DNA from: CAWIJJ01 sp963836405
GTDB taxonomy: Bacteria; Acidobacteriota; Terriglobia; Bryobacterales; Bryobacteraceae
DNA: 64,000 nt
Direction of reading: 5' to 3'
Assembly (NCBI GenBank): GCA_963836405.1
Contig: CAWIJL010000017.1
Coordinates: forward strand, 62,001 to 126,000
Shown: piece after piece, positions 36,122-45,187 of the stretch
Layout: each line of letters opens with the position of its first letter
How positions within the stretch are numbered: position 1 is the first letter of the stretch
The notes under the pieces: generated by a model
The model's input: the letters and a program-made list of their open reading frames with translations, nothing else
The model's database searches: none
What the model was told of the DNA's origin: nothing
Translations under genes and position numbers: made by a program

Positions 36122-36431
36122 ACGCTGGGGCAGCCCACGTTGAAATGTTGAAATCGGGATTTGATGATGTCTATGACATGCAGAGAGGTCCTAAAGACCT
36201 CAACCTGTCAAGCGATATGTAGCATACAATATTCACACGGCCATTCAATGAGATTCGTCAGAAGAAATCGTGGGTGGACTCCGGTTCGGGCAGCTTGCCA
36301 AGTGAGTGATATAGGGTGAGTTCGAGAACGCGGTACGTGCGAAAACCGTAGCATTTCTTTCATAGTGACTTTGGCCTTGTTGTTCAGGCGCGCCACAACG
36401 CCGGGCTTCCCTGAAAAAGTTTCAAGTCTAC
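36122..36431. other. Stretch without a recognised gene
   Basis: A possible 75-codon frame at 36208-36435 (minus) has no recognisable motif and overlaps the GDSL fragment stop. I see no RNA gene, repeat or clear promoter. It lies between two gene remnants and is probably decayed sequence. Confidence 0.5.
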
Positions 36432-36592
36432 TCAATTAGCTATTGCCTGGTAGCCCGCCCCGGTAGGGTGCACGTGGTCGCCGCTATCGTAAGGTGCCAG
36501 GAGGAAATTCGTTTCGGCGGAATCGAGTATGACCGTGTCGTAGTCGATAACCACACTCGCGGCCGCTTGGGACGATTCGTCGCTCAGCGGAA
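36432..36592 (-). pseudogene. SGNH/GDSL hydrolase, C-terminal fragment
   Basis: Only the last 53 residues remain. They end VHPTGAGYQAIAN and include SGDHVHPTGAGY, the conserved block V of SGNH hydrolases with the catalytic Asp and His. The sequence is cut exactly where the direct repeat (copy B) begins at 36593, so this junction is a rearrangement border. The Ser and oxyanion blocks are missing. Confidence 0.75.
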
Positions 36593-37638
36593 GATTCAGC
36601 GTGCCTGTTGCCTCCCGGGATGAACTCGGGGAGTGCGACCCATTACATAAGCCGCGCATACGGCGCGACTCTCCTCTATTGAGACTAACGCCGCCCGCTC
36701 GGAGTCCGGATCGACCGCTCACGGAAGCCGCCCTCGCGTTCCCCCCCGATTGAAAGCGTCAGGTTGCATAGTTCCGGGTCGGCAGGAAGTCCGGGCGGCG
36801 TGCGGACGACCACCCGTCCACGCCCTACGGGTCAGCCGATGAGAGGAAAAAACCGAGATGCGGCAGACATCGAAAGCGAGAGTCTGCACGAAAGCTCGTC
36901 AACGCCGCAGCCGGCTTCAACCACGCCGTCCGTCTCGATTACACTAAAAGGTCTCGGTGACGGCGTTCGAAAGGCCCGTCTCGATACCCGAGAGGCCAAC
37001 ATCATCTGGGCGACGAATATGATGACAACGCCGAACCGCATCGTGCTGGTCCACTCGACTCTGAACCTCCGGGGCGAACGCCTGGAGCACATTCGTCAAT
37101 CTTCAATAGTGTAAGGAAACCGCCACATGCCACAATCCTACTTCGCCACCATCCCGCCGGTAAAGTTCGAGGGAGTTCACTCCGAGAATCCGCTCGCGTA
37201 TCGCTATTACGACAAGAACCGCGTCGTTCTCGGCAAGACAATGGAAGACCACCTTCGCATGGCGGTCTGCTATTGGCACACCTTCTGCGCAGAAGGCGTC
37301 GATATGTTCGGGCCCGGGACGTTCCGGCGTCCATGGAACCTCGGGCCCATGGATCAGGCTCACGCGGAATTGAAGCTGAACGAGGCTTTCGAGTTCTTCA
37401 CGCGCCTGGGCCTGCCCTACTTCTGCTTCCACGATACGGATGTGATGGCGGAGGCGCGCACCATCCGCGAACACGTCGAGAACCTGGCGCGGATCGGCGA
37501 CCGCATCGAGGAGCGGATGGCGGCGACTGGCGTCAAGCTGTTGTGGGGCACCGCAAATCTCTTCAGCCATCCCCGCTACATGGCGGGTGCGGCCTCCAAC
37601 CCGGACCCGGATGTGTTCCGCTTCGCCGCCACGCAGGT
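36593..37638 (+). repeat. Long direct repeat, right copy (B)
   Basis: 1046 bp matching 26780-27827. Its left end abuts the GDSL fragment; its right end is simply where the similarity stops inside intact xylA. The upstream 534 bp hold no confident gene and presumably include the xylA promoter. Confidence 0.95.
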
Positions 37639-38443
37639 GCGCCACTGCATCGAACTGACCAAACGCCTGGGCGGCCAGAACTACGTTCTCTGGGGCGGAC
37701 GCGAAGGCTACGACATGCTCCTGAACACCGATCTGAAACAGGAAAAGGCGCAGCTCGGCCGCTTCCTCAAAATGGTTGTGGAGCACAAGCACAAGATCGG
37801 CTTCACCGGGACCATTCTGATTGAGCCGAAGCCGCACGAACCCACCAAGCACCAGTACGATTTCGACGTCGAAACCGTCTACTCGTTCCTCCTCGCCAAC
37901 GGCCTCCAGAAGGAAGTGAGGCTGAATATCGAGGCGAACCACGCCACGCTCGCCGGCCACAGCTTTGAGCACGAGATCGCCACCGCGGTAGCCTTGGGCG
38001 TGTTCGGGTCGATCGACATGAACCGCGGCGATCCGCAGAACGGCTGGGATACGGATCAGTTCCCCAACGACGTTCGCGAGATTACGACGGCGCTCTACTA
38101 CATCCTGCAGGCCGGGGGTTTCTCCACCGGCGGCAACAACTTCGACGCGAAGGTGCGCCGCCAGAGCATCGATCCCGCGGACCTGTTCTACGCCCACATC
38201 GGTGGTGTGGACACGGTGGCGCGCGGGCTGCTCAACGCTGCCGCCATGATCGAACGCGCCGAGCTCGCAGCCGTCGTGCGGGATCGCTACGCCGGATGGC
38301 AGAACGAACCGGGCCGGGCGATACTCAACGGCGAGACGAACCTGGAGGCCATCTCCGACGCTGCCGTGGCTGAAGGCGTCGACCCGCGGCCGCGCTCCGG
38401 GAGGCAGGAGTTCGTTGAGAACCTCGTGTCACGCTACATCTGA
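37127..38443 (+). CDS. xylA: Xylose isomerase
   Basis: 438 residues from ATG 37127, with a GGA-type ribosome site nine bases upstream. Catalytic and metal motifs are complete: FCFHDTDVM (His and Asp), WGGREGYD, IEPKPHEPTKHQYDFD, NIEANHATLAGHSFEHE and GSIDMNRGDPQNGWDTDQFP. Length and order match the class II enzymes. It interconverts xylose and xylulose in the cytoplasm. It lies 18 bp before a secreted xylosidase with which it is probably co-transcribed, tying xylan breakdown outside to xylose entry inside. No xylulokinase is in the window. Confidence 0.97.
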   Translation: MPQSYFATIPPVKFEGVHSENPLAYRYYDKNRVVLGKTMEDHLRMAVCYWHTFCAEGVDMFGPGTFRRPWNLGPMDQAHAELKLNEAFEFFTRLGLPYFCFHDTDVMAEARTIREHVENLARIGDRIEERMAATGVKLLWGTANLFSHPRYMAGAASNPDPDVFRFAATQVRHCIELTKRLGGQNYVLWGGREGYDMLLNTDLKQEKAQLGRFLKMVVEHKHKIGFTGTILIEPKPHEPTKHQYDFDVETVYSFLLANGLQKEVRLNIEANHATLAGHSFEHEIATAVALGVFGSIDMNRGDPQNGWDTDQFPNDVREITTALYYILQAGGFSTGGNNFDAKVRRQSIDPADLFYAHIGGVDTVARGLLNAAAMIERAELAAVVRDRYAGWQNEPGRAILNGETNLEAISDAAVAEGVDPRPRSGRQEFVENLVSRYI

Positions 38444-38461
38444 CCGGACGGAGCCCACAAC

Positions 38462-40483
38462 GTGGCGAAACTCATTCTGCTTCTAGCCGCGATTTCCTTT
38501 GCCGCCACGGCACAGACGCAGAGATCGTGGGCCGCCGACAACGGGAACGGGACCTATTCAAACCCGCTGTTTTACGACGAATTTTCGGATCCCGATATGA
38601 TCCGCGTCGGGCCCGACTACTATCTGACCGGCACCACCATGCACGCCATGCCGGGTCTGCCCATCCTGCATTCGCGCGACCTGGTGAATTGGCGCTTCCT
38701 TGCGTATGCCTTCGACCGCCTGGATCTCGGCCCGGACTTCCGCATGGAAGATGGCAAAGAGATCTACGGGCAGGGCATCTGGGCGCCAAGTTTTCGCTAT
38801 CGCAACGGAACTTACTACATCTTCGCCAACGTGAATCGCTTCGGTCTCCAGGTGTTCCGCGCGTCCGATCCGCGCGGCCCCTGGAAGCACAACCGCATCG
38901 AGAAGGGGCTGCACGATCTCTCCGTGCTCTTCGACGACGACGGGAAGATCTACGCGATCTACGGCGCCCGGACGATCCGCATCGTCGAACTGAATCCGGA
39001 ATTGACCGGGCTGGTTCCCGGAACCGATCGCGTCCTGATCGGGCCGGAACTCGCGATGGGCGAAGGTTCCCATTTCTATAAGCTGAACGGGAAGTACTAC
39101 ATCGTCAGCGCCATTCCTGGCGCGCATGTGCCGATGAAGTGCGCGCGGGCCGACCGTATCGAGGGTCCGTGGGAAGTGAAGACCATCAGCGAGAACGAGA
39201 GCCAGGGAATCGGCCAGAGCTACCGCCTGAACTCGGTGCGGTACGGGCCGCCTTTCCAAATTACGCCGCCGAATCCGGCGGAGCGCGCCAGCCTGACCCT
39301 GCACCAGGGCGGCATCGTCGACACTGTCAAGGGCGAATGGTGGGGCTTTTCGATGCAGGATCACAACTCCGTGGGCCGGCTCACATCGCTTTCGCCGGTG
39401 ACCTGGGTGGACGGCTGGCCGTATTTCGGACTCCCGGGAAATCTTACCCGCACGCCGAAGACTTGGGTGAAGCCCGACACTGGCCACGTCGAACGCGTGA
39501 CCTCTCCTTACGACCGCAGCGATGATTTTTCCAAGCCGCGGTTCCAGCCGGTCTGGCAATGGAACCATGTTCCCGACGATGCCAAATGGTCGCTGACCGA
39601 GCGTCCCGGCTTCTTGCGCCTGCATTCGCTGCCCGCGCCCGATTTCTGGAAGGCGCGAAACTCGCTTACGCAGCGCGCCATCGGCCCCGAATCCTCCGCC
39701 ACCACGGATCTGGACGCCTCCGGCCTGAAACCCGGCGACGTGGCCGGACTCGCGCTCTTGAACCTGCCGTACTCCTGGCTCGGGGTGAAGCGTGACGGCA
39801 GCGCCTTCACACTTGAATATTTCGATCAGACCACCGGAAATTCGAAACGCGAGCCGCTATCGAATCCGCGCCTCAAACTACGGGTGCATTGCAACTTCGA
39901 TACCGATACCGCGCAATTCAGCTACAGCACAAACGGACGCGACTTCAGGGAAATCGGCGCGGAACTCGAGCTTCCGTTCCAACTCAAGACCTTTCAAGGT
40001 GTGCGCTACGCCTTGTTCCACTACAACACCGGGCCCGATCCCGGAGGCCAGGCCGACTTCGACGATTTCATCGTGTCCGAACCGCGGCCGCGCGGGTTGA
40101 CCAAACCAATTCCTTACGGGCGGCGAATTGCCTTTTCCAACCTCGCGAACGGGAACCTGCTCGCGATCGATCAAGCCACAGCCTTCCGTATCGTCGATCG
40201 CGGCCGTGGCCGGGTTGCGCTGCAGGCGCCATCCGGGGCCTACGTTTCGGTCGGCGGAACCGGAAAGCCGGGCGAGGTCACGCTGAAGGCAGGCAAGCCC
40301 GGCGATGCCGAGACCTTCCAGTGGGTGGACCTGCAGCGCGGCGACACGCTGCTGCTGTCACTAGCCACGCACCGCTATCTGGTAGTGCCAACGGCAGGCC
40401 CCGGCGCCATCGCCGCGGACCGCGCTGGACCGGCGCCCGACCGCAAAGACGGCTCGGAGTTCGCGTGGCGCGCCGTGCGCTGA
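38462..40483 (+). CDS. Secreted GH43 beta-xylosidase-like enzyme
   Basis: 673 residues from GTG 38462, with a signal peptide ending ATAQ. The five-bladed propeller carries the GH43 triad: Asp in NPLFYDEFSDPDMIRVGPDY, Asp near VLFDDDGKIYAIYG and Glu in AMGEGSHFYKLNGKYYIVSA. A DUF1349/GH43_C2 sandwich covers about residues 345-555 (DDFSKPRFQPVWQWNH, FDDFIVSEP). The last about 110 residues look like a small beta-trefoil or fascin-type module (GNLLAIDQATAFRIVDRG). It would release xylose or arabinose from xylan side chains. It is convergent with the acetylxylan esterase across 7 bp. Confidence 0.9.
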   Translation: MAKLILLLAAISFAATAQTQRSWAADNGNGTYSNPLFYDEFSDPDMIRVGPDYYLTGTTMHAMPGLPILHSRDLVNWRFLAYAFDRLDLGPDFRMEDGKEIYGQGIWAPSFRYRNGTYYIFANVNRFGLQVFRASDPRGPWKHNRIEKGLHDLSVLFDDDGKIYAIYGARTIRIVELNPELTGLVPGTDRVLIGPELAMGEGSHFYKLNGKYYIVSAIPGAHVPMKCARADRIEGPWEVKTISENESQGIGQSYRLNSVRYGPPFQITPPNPAERASLTLHQGGIVDTVKGEWWGFSMQDHNSVGRLTSLSPVTWVDGWPYFGLPGNLTRTPKTWVKPDTGHVERVTSPYDRSDDFSKPRFQPVWQWNHVPDDAKWSLTERPGFLRLHSLPAPDFWKARNSLTQRAIGPESSATTDLDASGLKPGDVAGLALLNLPYSWLGVKRDGSAFTLEYFDQTTGNSKREPLSNPRLKLRVHCNFDTDTAQFSYSTNGRDFREIGAELELPFQLKTFQGVRYALFHYNTGPDPGGQADFDDFIVSEPRPRGLTKPIPYGRRIAFSNLANGNLLAIDQATAFRIVDRGRGRVALQAPSGAYVSVGGTGKPGEVTLKAGKPGDAETFQWVDLQRGDTLLLSLATHRYLVVPTAGPGAIAADRAGPAPDRKDGSEFAWRAVR

Positions 40484-40490
40484 GCGGGCG

Positions 40491-41828
40491 CTACTGGCGC
40501 ATTCCGGTGGGCTTGTACTCGCCGCCCTTTACCAGCAGGTCGAGAATTTCTCTCGTCCTCGCGGGACATGCCCGCCCTTGCTGCGGCGTCAGATTGTCGT
40601 GCTCGGATTCAATCATCGGCAGCGGCTCGATCGGCCCCGGAATCTGGTTCAAGGCCGTCCACACACCCGCGGGAGGCGAGATCGTGTCGATAAAGCCCAT
40701 GCCCGCCATCACCGGCGCCTTGATGCGCGAGGCGAAGTTGACGGTATCGAAATAAAGGGCGGTCGCCATCGCTTCGGGCCTATCCGAAGGCCAGTTTGGG
40801 TAACCGGCCTTGCGGCCGTGAAGATCGCCATTGGAGTCCGCTCCCGCCGGGACGCAGACCAGCGCCGCGCTGATCTTTTCGGGACGCAGGCCCGCCAGCG
40901 CCAGGCTCTGCTGCCCTCCCATGCTGCCGCCCATCACCACAATTGTCTGGCCGTCCCAATCGTCCCGTGTCAACAGATAGTCCAGTGCCCGCGAGTCGCG
41001 CAGGTACATGTTCAGGAAATACGATTTCTCGCGATCGCTGTTGCCCACGCTCTGGTAGGCCCGTGGTATGTCGCCGGCAGGATCGGACGGCAATTTATCG
41101 TGCGAATCGACGTTGATTACCAGCCAGCCTTCAGCCGCGCGCGTTGCATCGCCGCGCGCATTCAACGCATACACGCCCGCATACTGAAGCTGAATGACGG
41201 CAGGAAATTTTCCTTCTCTGGCCGGTTTGGCGAGATAGCCGTGCGCCTTCGATCCCAGCGCATCGAGCACGAACAGGTTCAACTCCACTCCCGGCACATC
41301 GGTCTGGACCGGCGTCAGGACGGGGTTGATCGGGACCTTCGCCTGAGCCGCAAGTTTGGCCTGCCAAAATGTGTCGAAGTCGTCGGGACGCGGCGTGGAA
41401 AGCCCGATCTTCCCAGGCGCGACGGCCGCTCCCACGGCGTAAAACCCGGTATTGCGGCCCGCGTTGCCCCCCACGAAACTGGAGGCGGGCTCGTTGCCGG
41501 GAAGCGCGGCGTACGCTTCAATCGCCACGTAGATCGTTGCCGGCCGGTCGGCCGTGATTTCGATCTTGTCCTCGCCCTTGGAAAGGTCCAGTTTGCCTTC
41601 CTTCAGCACCACGGCGTTGTTGCGCCGAATCGTCCATTTGTACGCGTAAGTGGGCGGCACGGGGCCGGCCTTCACAGTCCAGCCGACGGTTTCGCCGACA
41701 TCGTAGATTCCGCTTGCGTGATACGGAGTAAACGCGAGTTGCCGAGGGATAGGCGCGCGTTGCGCGAAGACGAGGACGTCGGCCAACAGGAGGCCGAACA
41801 CGAGGCGAGCTCCCGAATACGATGGCAT
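40491..41828 (-). CDS. Secreted acetylxylan esterase, AXE1/CE7-like
   Basis: 445 residues from ATG 41828, signal peptide to about residue 23. An N-terminal Ig-like domain (residues about 35-125: YDVGETVGWTVKAGPVPPTY) precedes an alpha/beta hydrolase. Triad: Ser in VVMGGSMGGQQSLA, Asp in GMGFIDTISPP and His in ESEHDNLTP. The family removes acetyl groups from xylan and short xylo-oligosaccharides. This is the first cluster gene to face the xylA-GH43 pair; it heads away from the minus-strand GH43/GH95/GH3 genes and is probably their last gene. Confidence 0.88.
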   Translation of the reverse strand: MPSYSGARLVFGLLLADVLVFAQRAPIPRQLAFTPYHASGIYDVGETVGWTVKAGPVPPTYAYKWTIRRNNAVVLKEGKLDLSKGEDKIEITADRPATIYVAIEAYAALPGNEPASSFVGGNAGRNTGFYAVGAAVAPGKIGLSTPRPDDFDTFWQAKLAAQAKVPINPVLTPVQTDVPGVELNLFVLDALGSKAHGYLAKPAREGKFPAVIQLQYAGVYALNARGDATRAAEGWLVINVDSHDKLPSDPAGDIPRAYQSVGNSDREKSYFLNMYLRDSRALDYLLTRDDWDGQTIVVMGGSMGGQQSLALAGLRPEKISAALVCVPAGADSNGDLHGRKAGYPNWPSDRPEAMATALYFDTVNFASRIKAPVMAGMGFIDTISPPAGVWTALNQIPGPIEPLPMIESEHDNLTPQQGRACPARTREILDLLVKGGEYKPTGMRQ

Positions 41829-41849
41829 TAGTCTACTCCTCGCAGACCT

Positions 41850-42542
41850 TCACTTAGCCGGTGCACCGGCACTTACCGTGAAGCCCTTGAGCGGCCGGTC
41901 CTCCCCATCCAGAAACCGCGCGCAGAAGTCCGTCGCTCCGCCGGCGTTGAGAATAGCCGCGCGCACGATGTTCGCCCCCTTGTTCAGCGTGAGACGTTTG
42001 GAAACGCCATCGTCGATCACAGTCTGACGATCGCCGTACAGGGCGGTGACCTCTTTGCCGTTCACCCACCAGATGGAGGCTGCATTGGAACCGATGGCCA
42101 GGCGCACGTTCGACATCTCGCGCGGACACTCGATGGTGGTGACCGCCCAGAACAACGCGTCGGACGTGCGCTTTCCCAGCGCGTGAGCGAAATGATAGAG
42201 GTTGACGTTGTAGAGCTTCGTGTCCACGGCGTGCCAGCCGAGTTGCGCATCGGCGGCCGTCACTGTGTCGCCGTCGTGCGGAACGACGGAGAACTGGTTC
42301 GGGAACTGCTCCTTGAGAACCGTCGCCCGCACCACGGCTTCGGTGAGTCCGCTCGCGGCGATCGGCTCCAGCAGGAGCCAGCGACGGATGAACCCGTCGG
42401 CGCCGGCGGCCCTCTCGGCGGTGACCGGACTCGTTAGCGTCGGACCGAAGCTTTGAGCCGCTGCGCCGGCGGCAATCGCCAGAAGTGCCGAGCCGGCCAG
42501 GACGGCGATCGTGGGGATCGGTTGCTTGCCGAACATGTTCAT
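41850..42542 (-). CDS. Secreted beta-sandwich-like protein of the xylan cluster
   Basis: 230 residues from ATG 42542, with AAGG upstream; the signal peptide ends GAAAQ. The chain has alternating strands (IRRWLLLEPI, RLAIGSNAASIWWVNGKEVT and IVRAAILNAGGATDFCARF). The last two stretches resemble the galactose-binding-like modules that precede some esterases. No catalytic residues can be assigned. Tight spacing (12 bp after the GH43 gene, 21 bp before the esterase gene) marks it as part of the operon; glycan binding is inferred. Confidence 0.65.
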   Translation of the reverse strand: MNMFGKQPIPTIAVLAGSALLAIAAGAAAQSFGPTLTSPVTAERAAGADGFIRRWLLLEPIAASGLTEAVVRATVLKEQFPNQFSVVPHDGDTVTAADAQLGWHAVDTKLYNVNLYHFAHALGKRTSDALFWAVTTIECPREMSNVRLAIGSNAASIWWVNGKEVTALYGDRQTVIDDGVSKRLTLNKGANIVRAAILNAGGATDFCARFLDGEDRPLKGFTVSAGAPAK

Positions 42543-42554
42543 GTCAGACCTTAT

Positions 42555-44084
42555 CTACGGGGTTTTCAGCAGCCAGCGCTGCTTATCGCTCGTCGGATCG
42601 AATTTGGCGAGCGTCGCGAAGCTGCTGCCCACCGCCGAAAGCGCCGTCGCTTCTCCAAAATTGGGAACGGACTTCGGCATGATACGCCACGTTCCGTCGC
42701 CCAGTTGGTCGATGCGCCAGAGTTGTTCGGGCGCGCCGGTGAACGCGGGCGCCACGACCAGCTCCGCGTCGCCGCCAACGGACAACGCGCGGTCGGTGCC
42801 GGCGATCGTGATCTTGAAATACGGCGAACCCGGGTAGCCCCCGGCGTTCGCAACGGGCGCGATCGACCACTTCTGCTGGGCCTGGACCAGATAGTTCGCC
42901 ATGCGGACGTCGATGCTGCCCGCGGGCCAGTTCATCGAGACCTGCGCGGCATCCTGCGGCGGAATCGGAGTTCCCGTGCCGCCGAACAGGCCTCTTCCTC
43001 CACCCGGAACTGCGCCCCTGCCGGCCGGTGGTCCGCCCGGCGCCGGCCCACGGCCAGGACCGCCGCCGCCACGCGCGCCCCTGCCGGCGCGCCCGCCGAC
43101 CGGCATCCCTTCCACCGCCATCTCGAGCGCCGTGCCAGTGCGCACCGACTCGATTTCGTACGTTCCTTCGCTGGCGTTCTCGCCGGCCACCGGCCAGCCG
43201 TCTTGCCACAGCAGCGGGCGAATATCGAGCACGCTGGCGCCGCCCCGATCGAGATCTGCTTCGTAGTGGAGGGAGAACTTCTGCACGCCGTCCCCCAGAT
43301 CGAGCAGACCGAAGTGCCCGGGGCCGATCAGGCGCCCGCCGGAGCCCGCAAACAACTTCCCGCCGCCCTGGATCATATCGATGCCCATGTGGTCCAGAAA
43401 CGGGCCGGTGACTTTCTTCGCCCGGCCGACGCGGATGTTGTAGCCGGAGTCGGCCCCGCGGCAGCAACTGCCATGTGTCGCCAGCAAGTAATACCAGCCA
43501 TCGTGATACATCATGGTGGAAGCTTCGCAGTTGATGGCGAGGTCGCGCGGCTGGTCGTTGGGGTTGATGCGCTTGCCGGTTTTCGGATCGAGCTGGACCA
43601 GCCGGATGTAGCCGAAATAGGAGCCGTACACCAGCCATAGCTTGCCGTCAGTGGGATCGAGAAATATGCCAGGATCGATGGCATTGGAGTCTTCGATGCC
43701 ATCGGACGATGCGACAACGCCGCCTTCCTCCCATTTGTAGTCGGGCGAGTCCGGGTCCAGCGTCTTGCTCCAAATCATGTTGACGGCCGCTTTCGGTTGC
43801 GCGCCGATGTTCGCCGCGATATAGACGTAGTAGCGGTCGCCAATGTGAATCACATCGGGCGCCAGGCCGCGGCGCGGAAGCGTGGCCCCGCGCCGCCATG
43901 TCCAGCCGTCATCGGAAACCAGCGAGCCGCCGCCGGTGCCGTAGGTGTAGAACTTGCCATTGCACATCGCGATCGTGGAAGGATCGTGAATGCCGGGCTG
44001 GCCGTCCAGCGCCAGCAGGACCGAGGCAACGCCTGCGATCGTTGCAGCCACAGCGTACTTTAGGCGAATGTCTTTCGAATGCAT
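42555..44084 (-). CDS. GH43 arabinan endo-1,5-alpha-L-arabinosidase-like enzyme
   Basis: 509 residues from ATG 44084 with an N-terminal membrane leader. Catalytic features of the arabinanase branch of GH43: GIHDPSTIAMCNGKFY (base Asp), DSNAIDPGIFLD (Asp) and INCEASTMMYHDGWYYLLAT (acid Glu), plus HGSCCRGADSGYNIRVGRA. A stretch of about 45 residues rich in Gly, Arg and Pro splits the C-terminal module (around nucleotides 42965-43110). The final part (QKWSIAPVANAGG to the end) looks like a ricin-type beta-trefoil. It would cut arabinan or arabinoxylan side chains in the envelope. Confidence 0.9.
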   Translation of the reverse strand: MHSKDIRLKYAVAATIAGVASVLLALDGQPGIHDPSTIAMCNGKFYTYGTGGGSLVSDDGWTWRRGATLPRRGLAPDVIHIGDRYYVYIAANIGAQPKAAVNMIWSKTLDPDSPDYKWEEGGVVASSDGIEDSNAIDPGIFLDPTDGKLWLVYGSYFGYIRLVQLDPKTGKRINPNDQPRDLAINCEASTMMYHDGWYYLLATHGSCCRGADSGYNIRVGRAKKVTGPFLDHMGIDMIQGGGKLFAGSGGRLIGPGHFGLLDLGDGVQKFSLHYEADLDRGGASVLDIRPLLWQDGWPVAGENASEGTYEIESVRTGTALEMAVEGMPVGGRAGRGARGGGGPGRGPAPGGPPAGRGAVPGGGRGLFGGTGTPIPPQDAAQVSMNWPAGSIDVRMANYLVQAQQKWSIAPVANAGGYPGSPYFKITIAGTDRALSVGGDAELVVAPAFTGAPEQLWRIDQLGDGTWRIMPKSVPNFGEATALSAVGSSFATLAKFDPTSDKQRWLLKTP

Positions 44085-44093
44085 CGGTTTGTT

Positions 44094-45158
44094 TTATTTA
44101 CAGGCCTTGCCCGTACACAGATTCTTACTGAAGAACGGCATGACGAAGTTCTGAAACCGCACCGCGACAGCGCTGGTGTGCGTGCCCGGATAGATCTCGA
44201 AGGTGTTGGCGATGCCATAGCTGTCCAGAATGTCGTGCAGCTTGCCGGCATCGACGCGTAGCCCGTCCTGGTCGCCTACATCGATCGCGATGGCATTGTA
44301 TTGCTTCAGATTTCCAATGTACATGTGGATGAACGAGAGCGGGGCATTGGCCGCCCACTTGGCCAGAACGTCGGGCTGCGCCACGCCATCCTTCATCGGC
44401 ATGTCGAGGTATAACGGCGGATTCTTGGGATTCGGGGACCATGCCGCCGCGACTGCCAGCGTCGTGCCCATGCCGGGCACCTTAGCCGCTTCTGCCGGCG
44501 ACTTGGCTTCCGCGATCGCCTTTTCCGTGGCGGGATTGCCGCGCCCCGCGCCTCGCGCCGACATGCAGCACGGGCTCATTATGTACAGGCTGCCAAACAC
44601 GTCGGAATGCTTCATCCCGATCCGGCTGGCGCCGTAGCCGCCCATCGAATGCCCCACCAGCCCGCGGCTCGTACGCTTGGCGATGGTCCGGTAGTGCGAA
44701 TCCATATAGGCAACCAGATCGCGCGCAACGTAATTCTCGAAGTCTCCCGTCGTAGCCGAACTCGAATACATCGAGCCGTTGTACACCGTTTTCGAATCGG
44801 GCAGCACCACAATCGTTTCCTGAGCGCCCTTGGCAAAGGCGCCCTCGATCGTCTGCGGCACGTGGATTTCCTTCGACCACTGCTCGGCGCCTATCGAATA
44901 TCCGTGCAACGCATATACCACCGGATAGCGCCGGGATCGGTCCCTGGCGTATCCGGGCGGCAGAAAAACAAGGACGTCGCGATCCACAGCTTCGCCCTCC
45001 AGGTTGCCTTCGAGCGAGGCGCCATGCACCTTGATCCGTTCCACGGTGACCGGCTTGGCCGCGGGTTCGATCGGAGGAACCTCGGTCTTCACCTGCGCCG
45101 GCGCCATCAGCGTCAGTCCCAACGCAATCGCTACCGCTACCAATACATTCGCCTGCAT
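44094..45158 (-). CDS. Secreted esterase-D-like alpha/beta hydrolase
   Basis: 354 residues from ATG 45158, with an AGGAAAGGAAA stretch upstream; the in-frame start at 45191 has no ribosome site. The signal peptide is ANVLVAVAIALGLTLMAP. The fold is CE1/esterase-D: VYALHGYSIGAEQW, nucleophile Ser in LVGHSMGGYGASRIG, and a C-terminal IYPGTHTSAVAVRFQNF with the His. Likely targets are acyl or feruloyl esters of plant polymers; the exact substrate is unknown. It lies between the GH95 and arabinanase genes. Confidence 0.85.
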   Translation of the reverse strand: MQANVLVAVAIALGLTLMAPAQVKTEVPPIEPAAKPVTVERIKVHGASLEGNLEGEAVDRDVLVFLPPGYARDRSRRYPVVYALHGYSIGAEQWSKEIHVPQTIEGAFAKGAQETIVVLPDSKTVYNGSMYSSSATTGDFENYVARDLVAYMDSHYRTIAKRTSRGLVGHSMGGYGASRIGMKHSDVFGSLYIMSPCCMSARGAGRGNPATEKAIAEAKSPAEAAKVPGMGTTLAVAAAWSPNPKNPPLYLDMPMKDGVAQPDVLAKWAANAPLSFIHMYIGNLKQYNAIAIDVGDQDGLRVDAGKLHDILDSYGIANTFEIYPGTHTSAVAVRFQNFVMPFFSKNLCTGKACK

Positions 45159-45187
45159 GCTGTGATCGTTTCCTTTCCTGTGTACGG

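Noticed and set aside
40578..41831. 417-codon plus-strand frame opposite the AXE1 esterase
   Set aside because: The minus-strand esterase has leader and triad; the opposite frame shows none.
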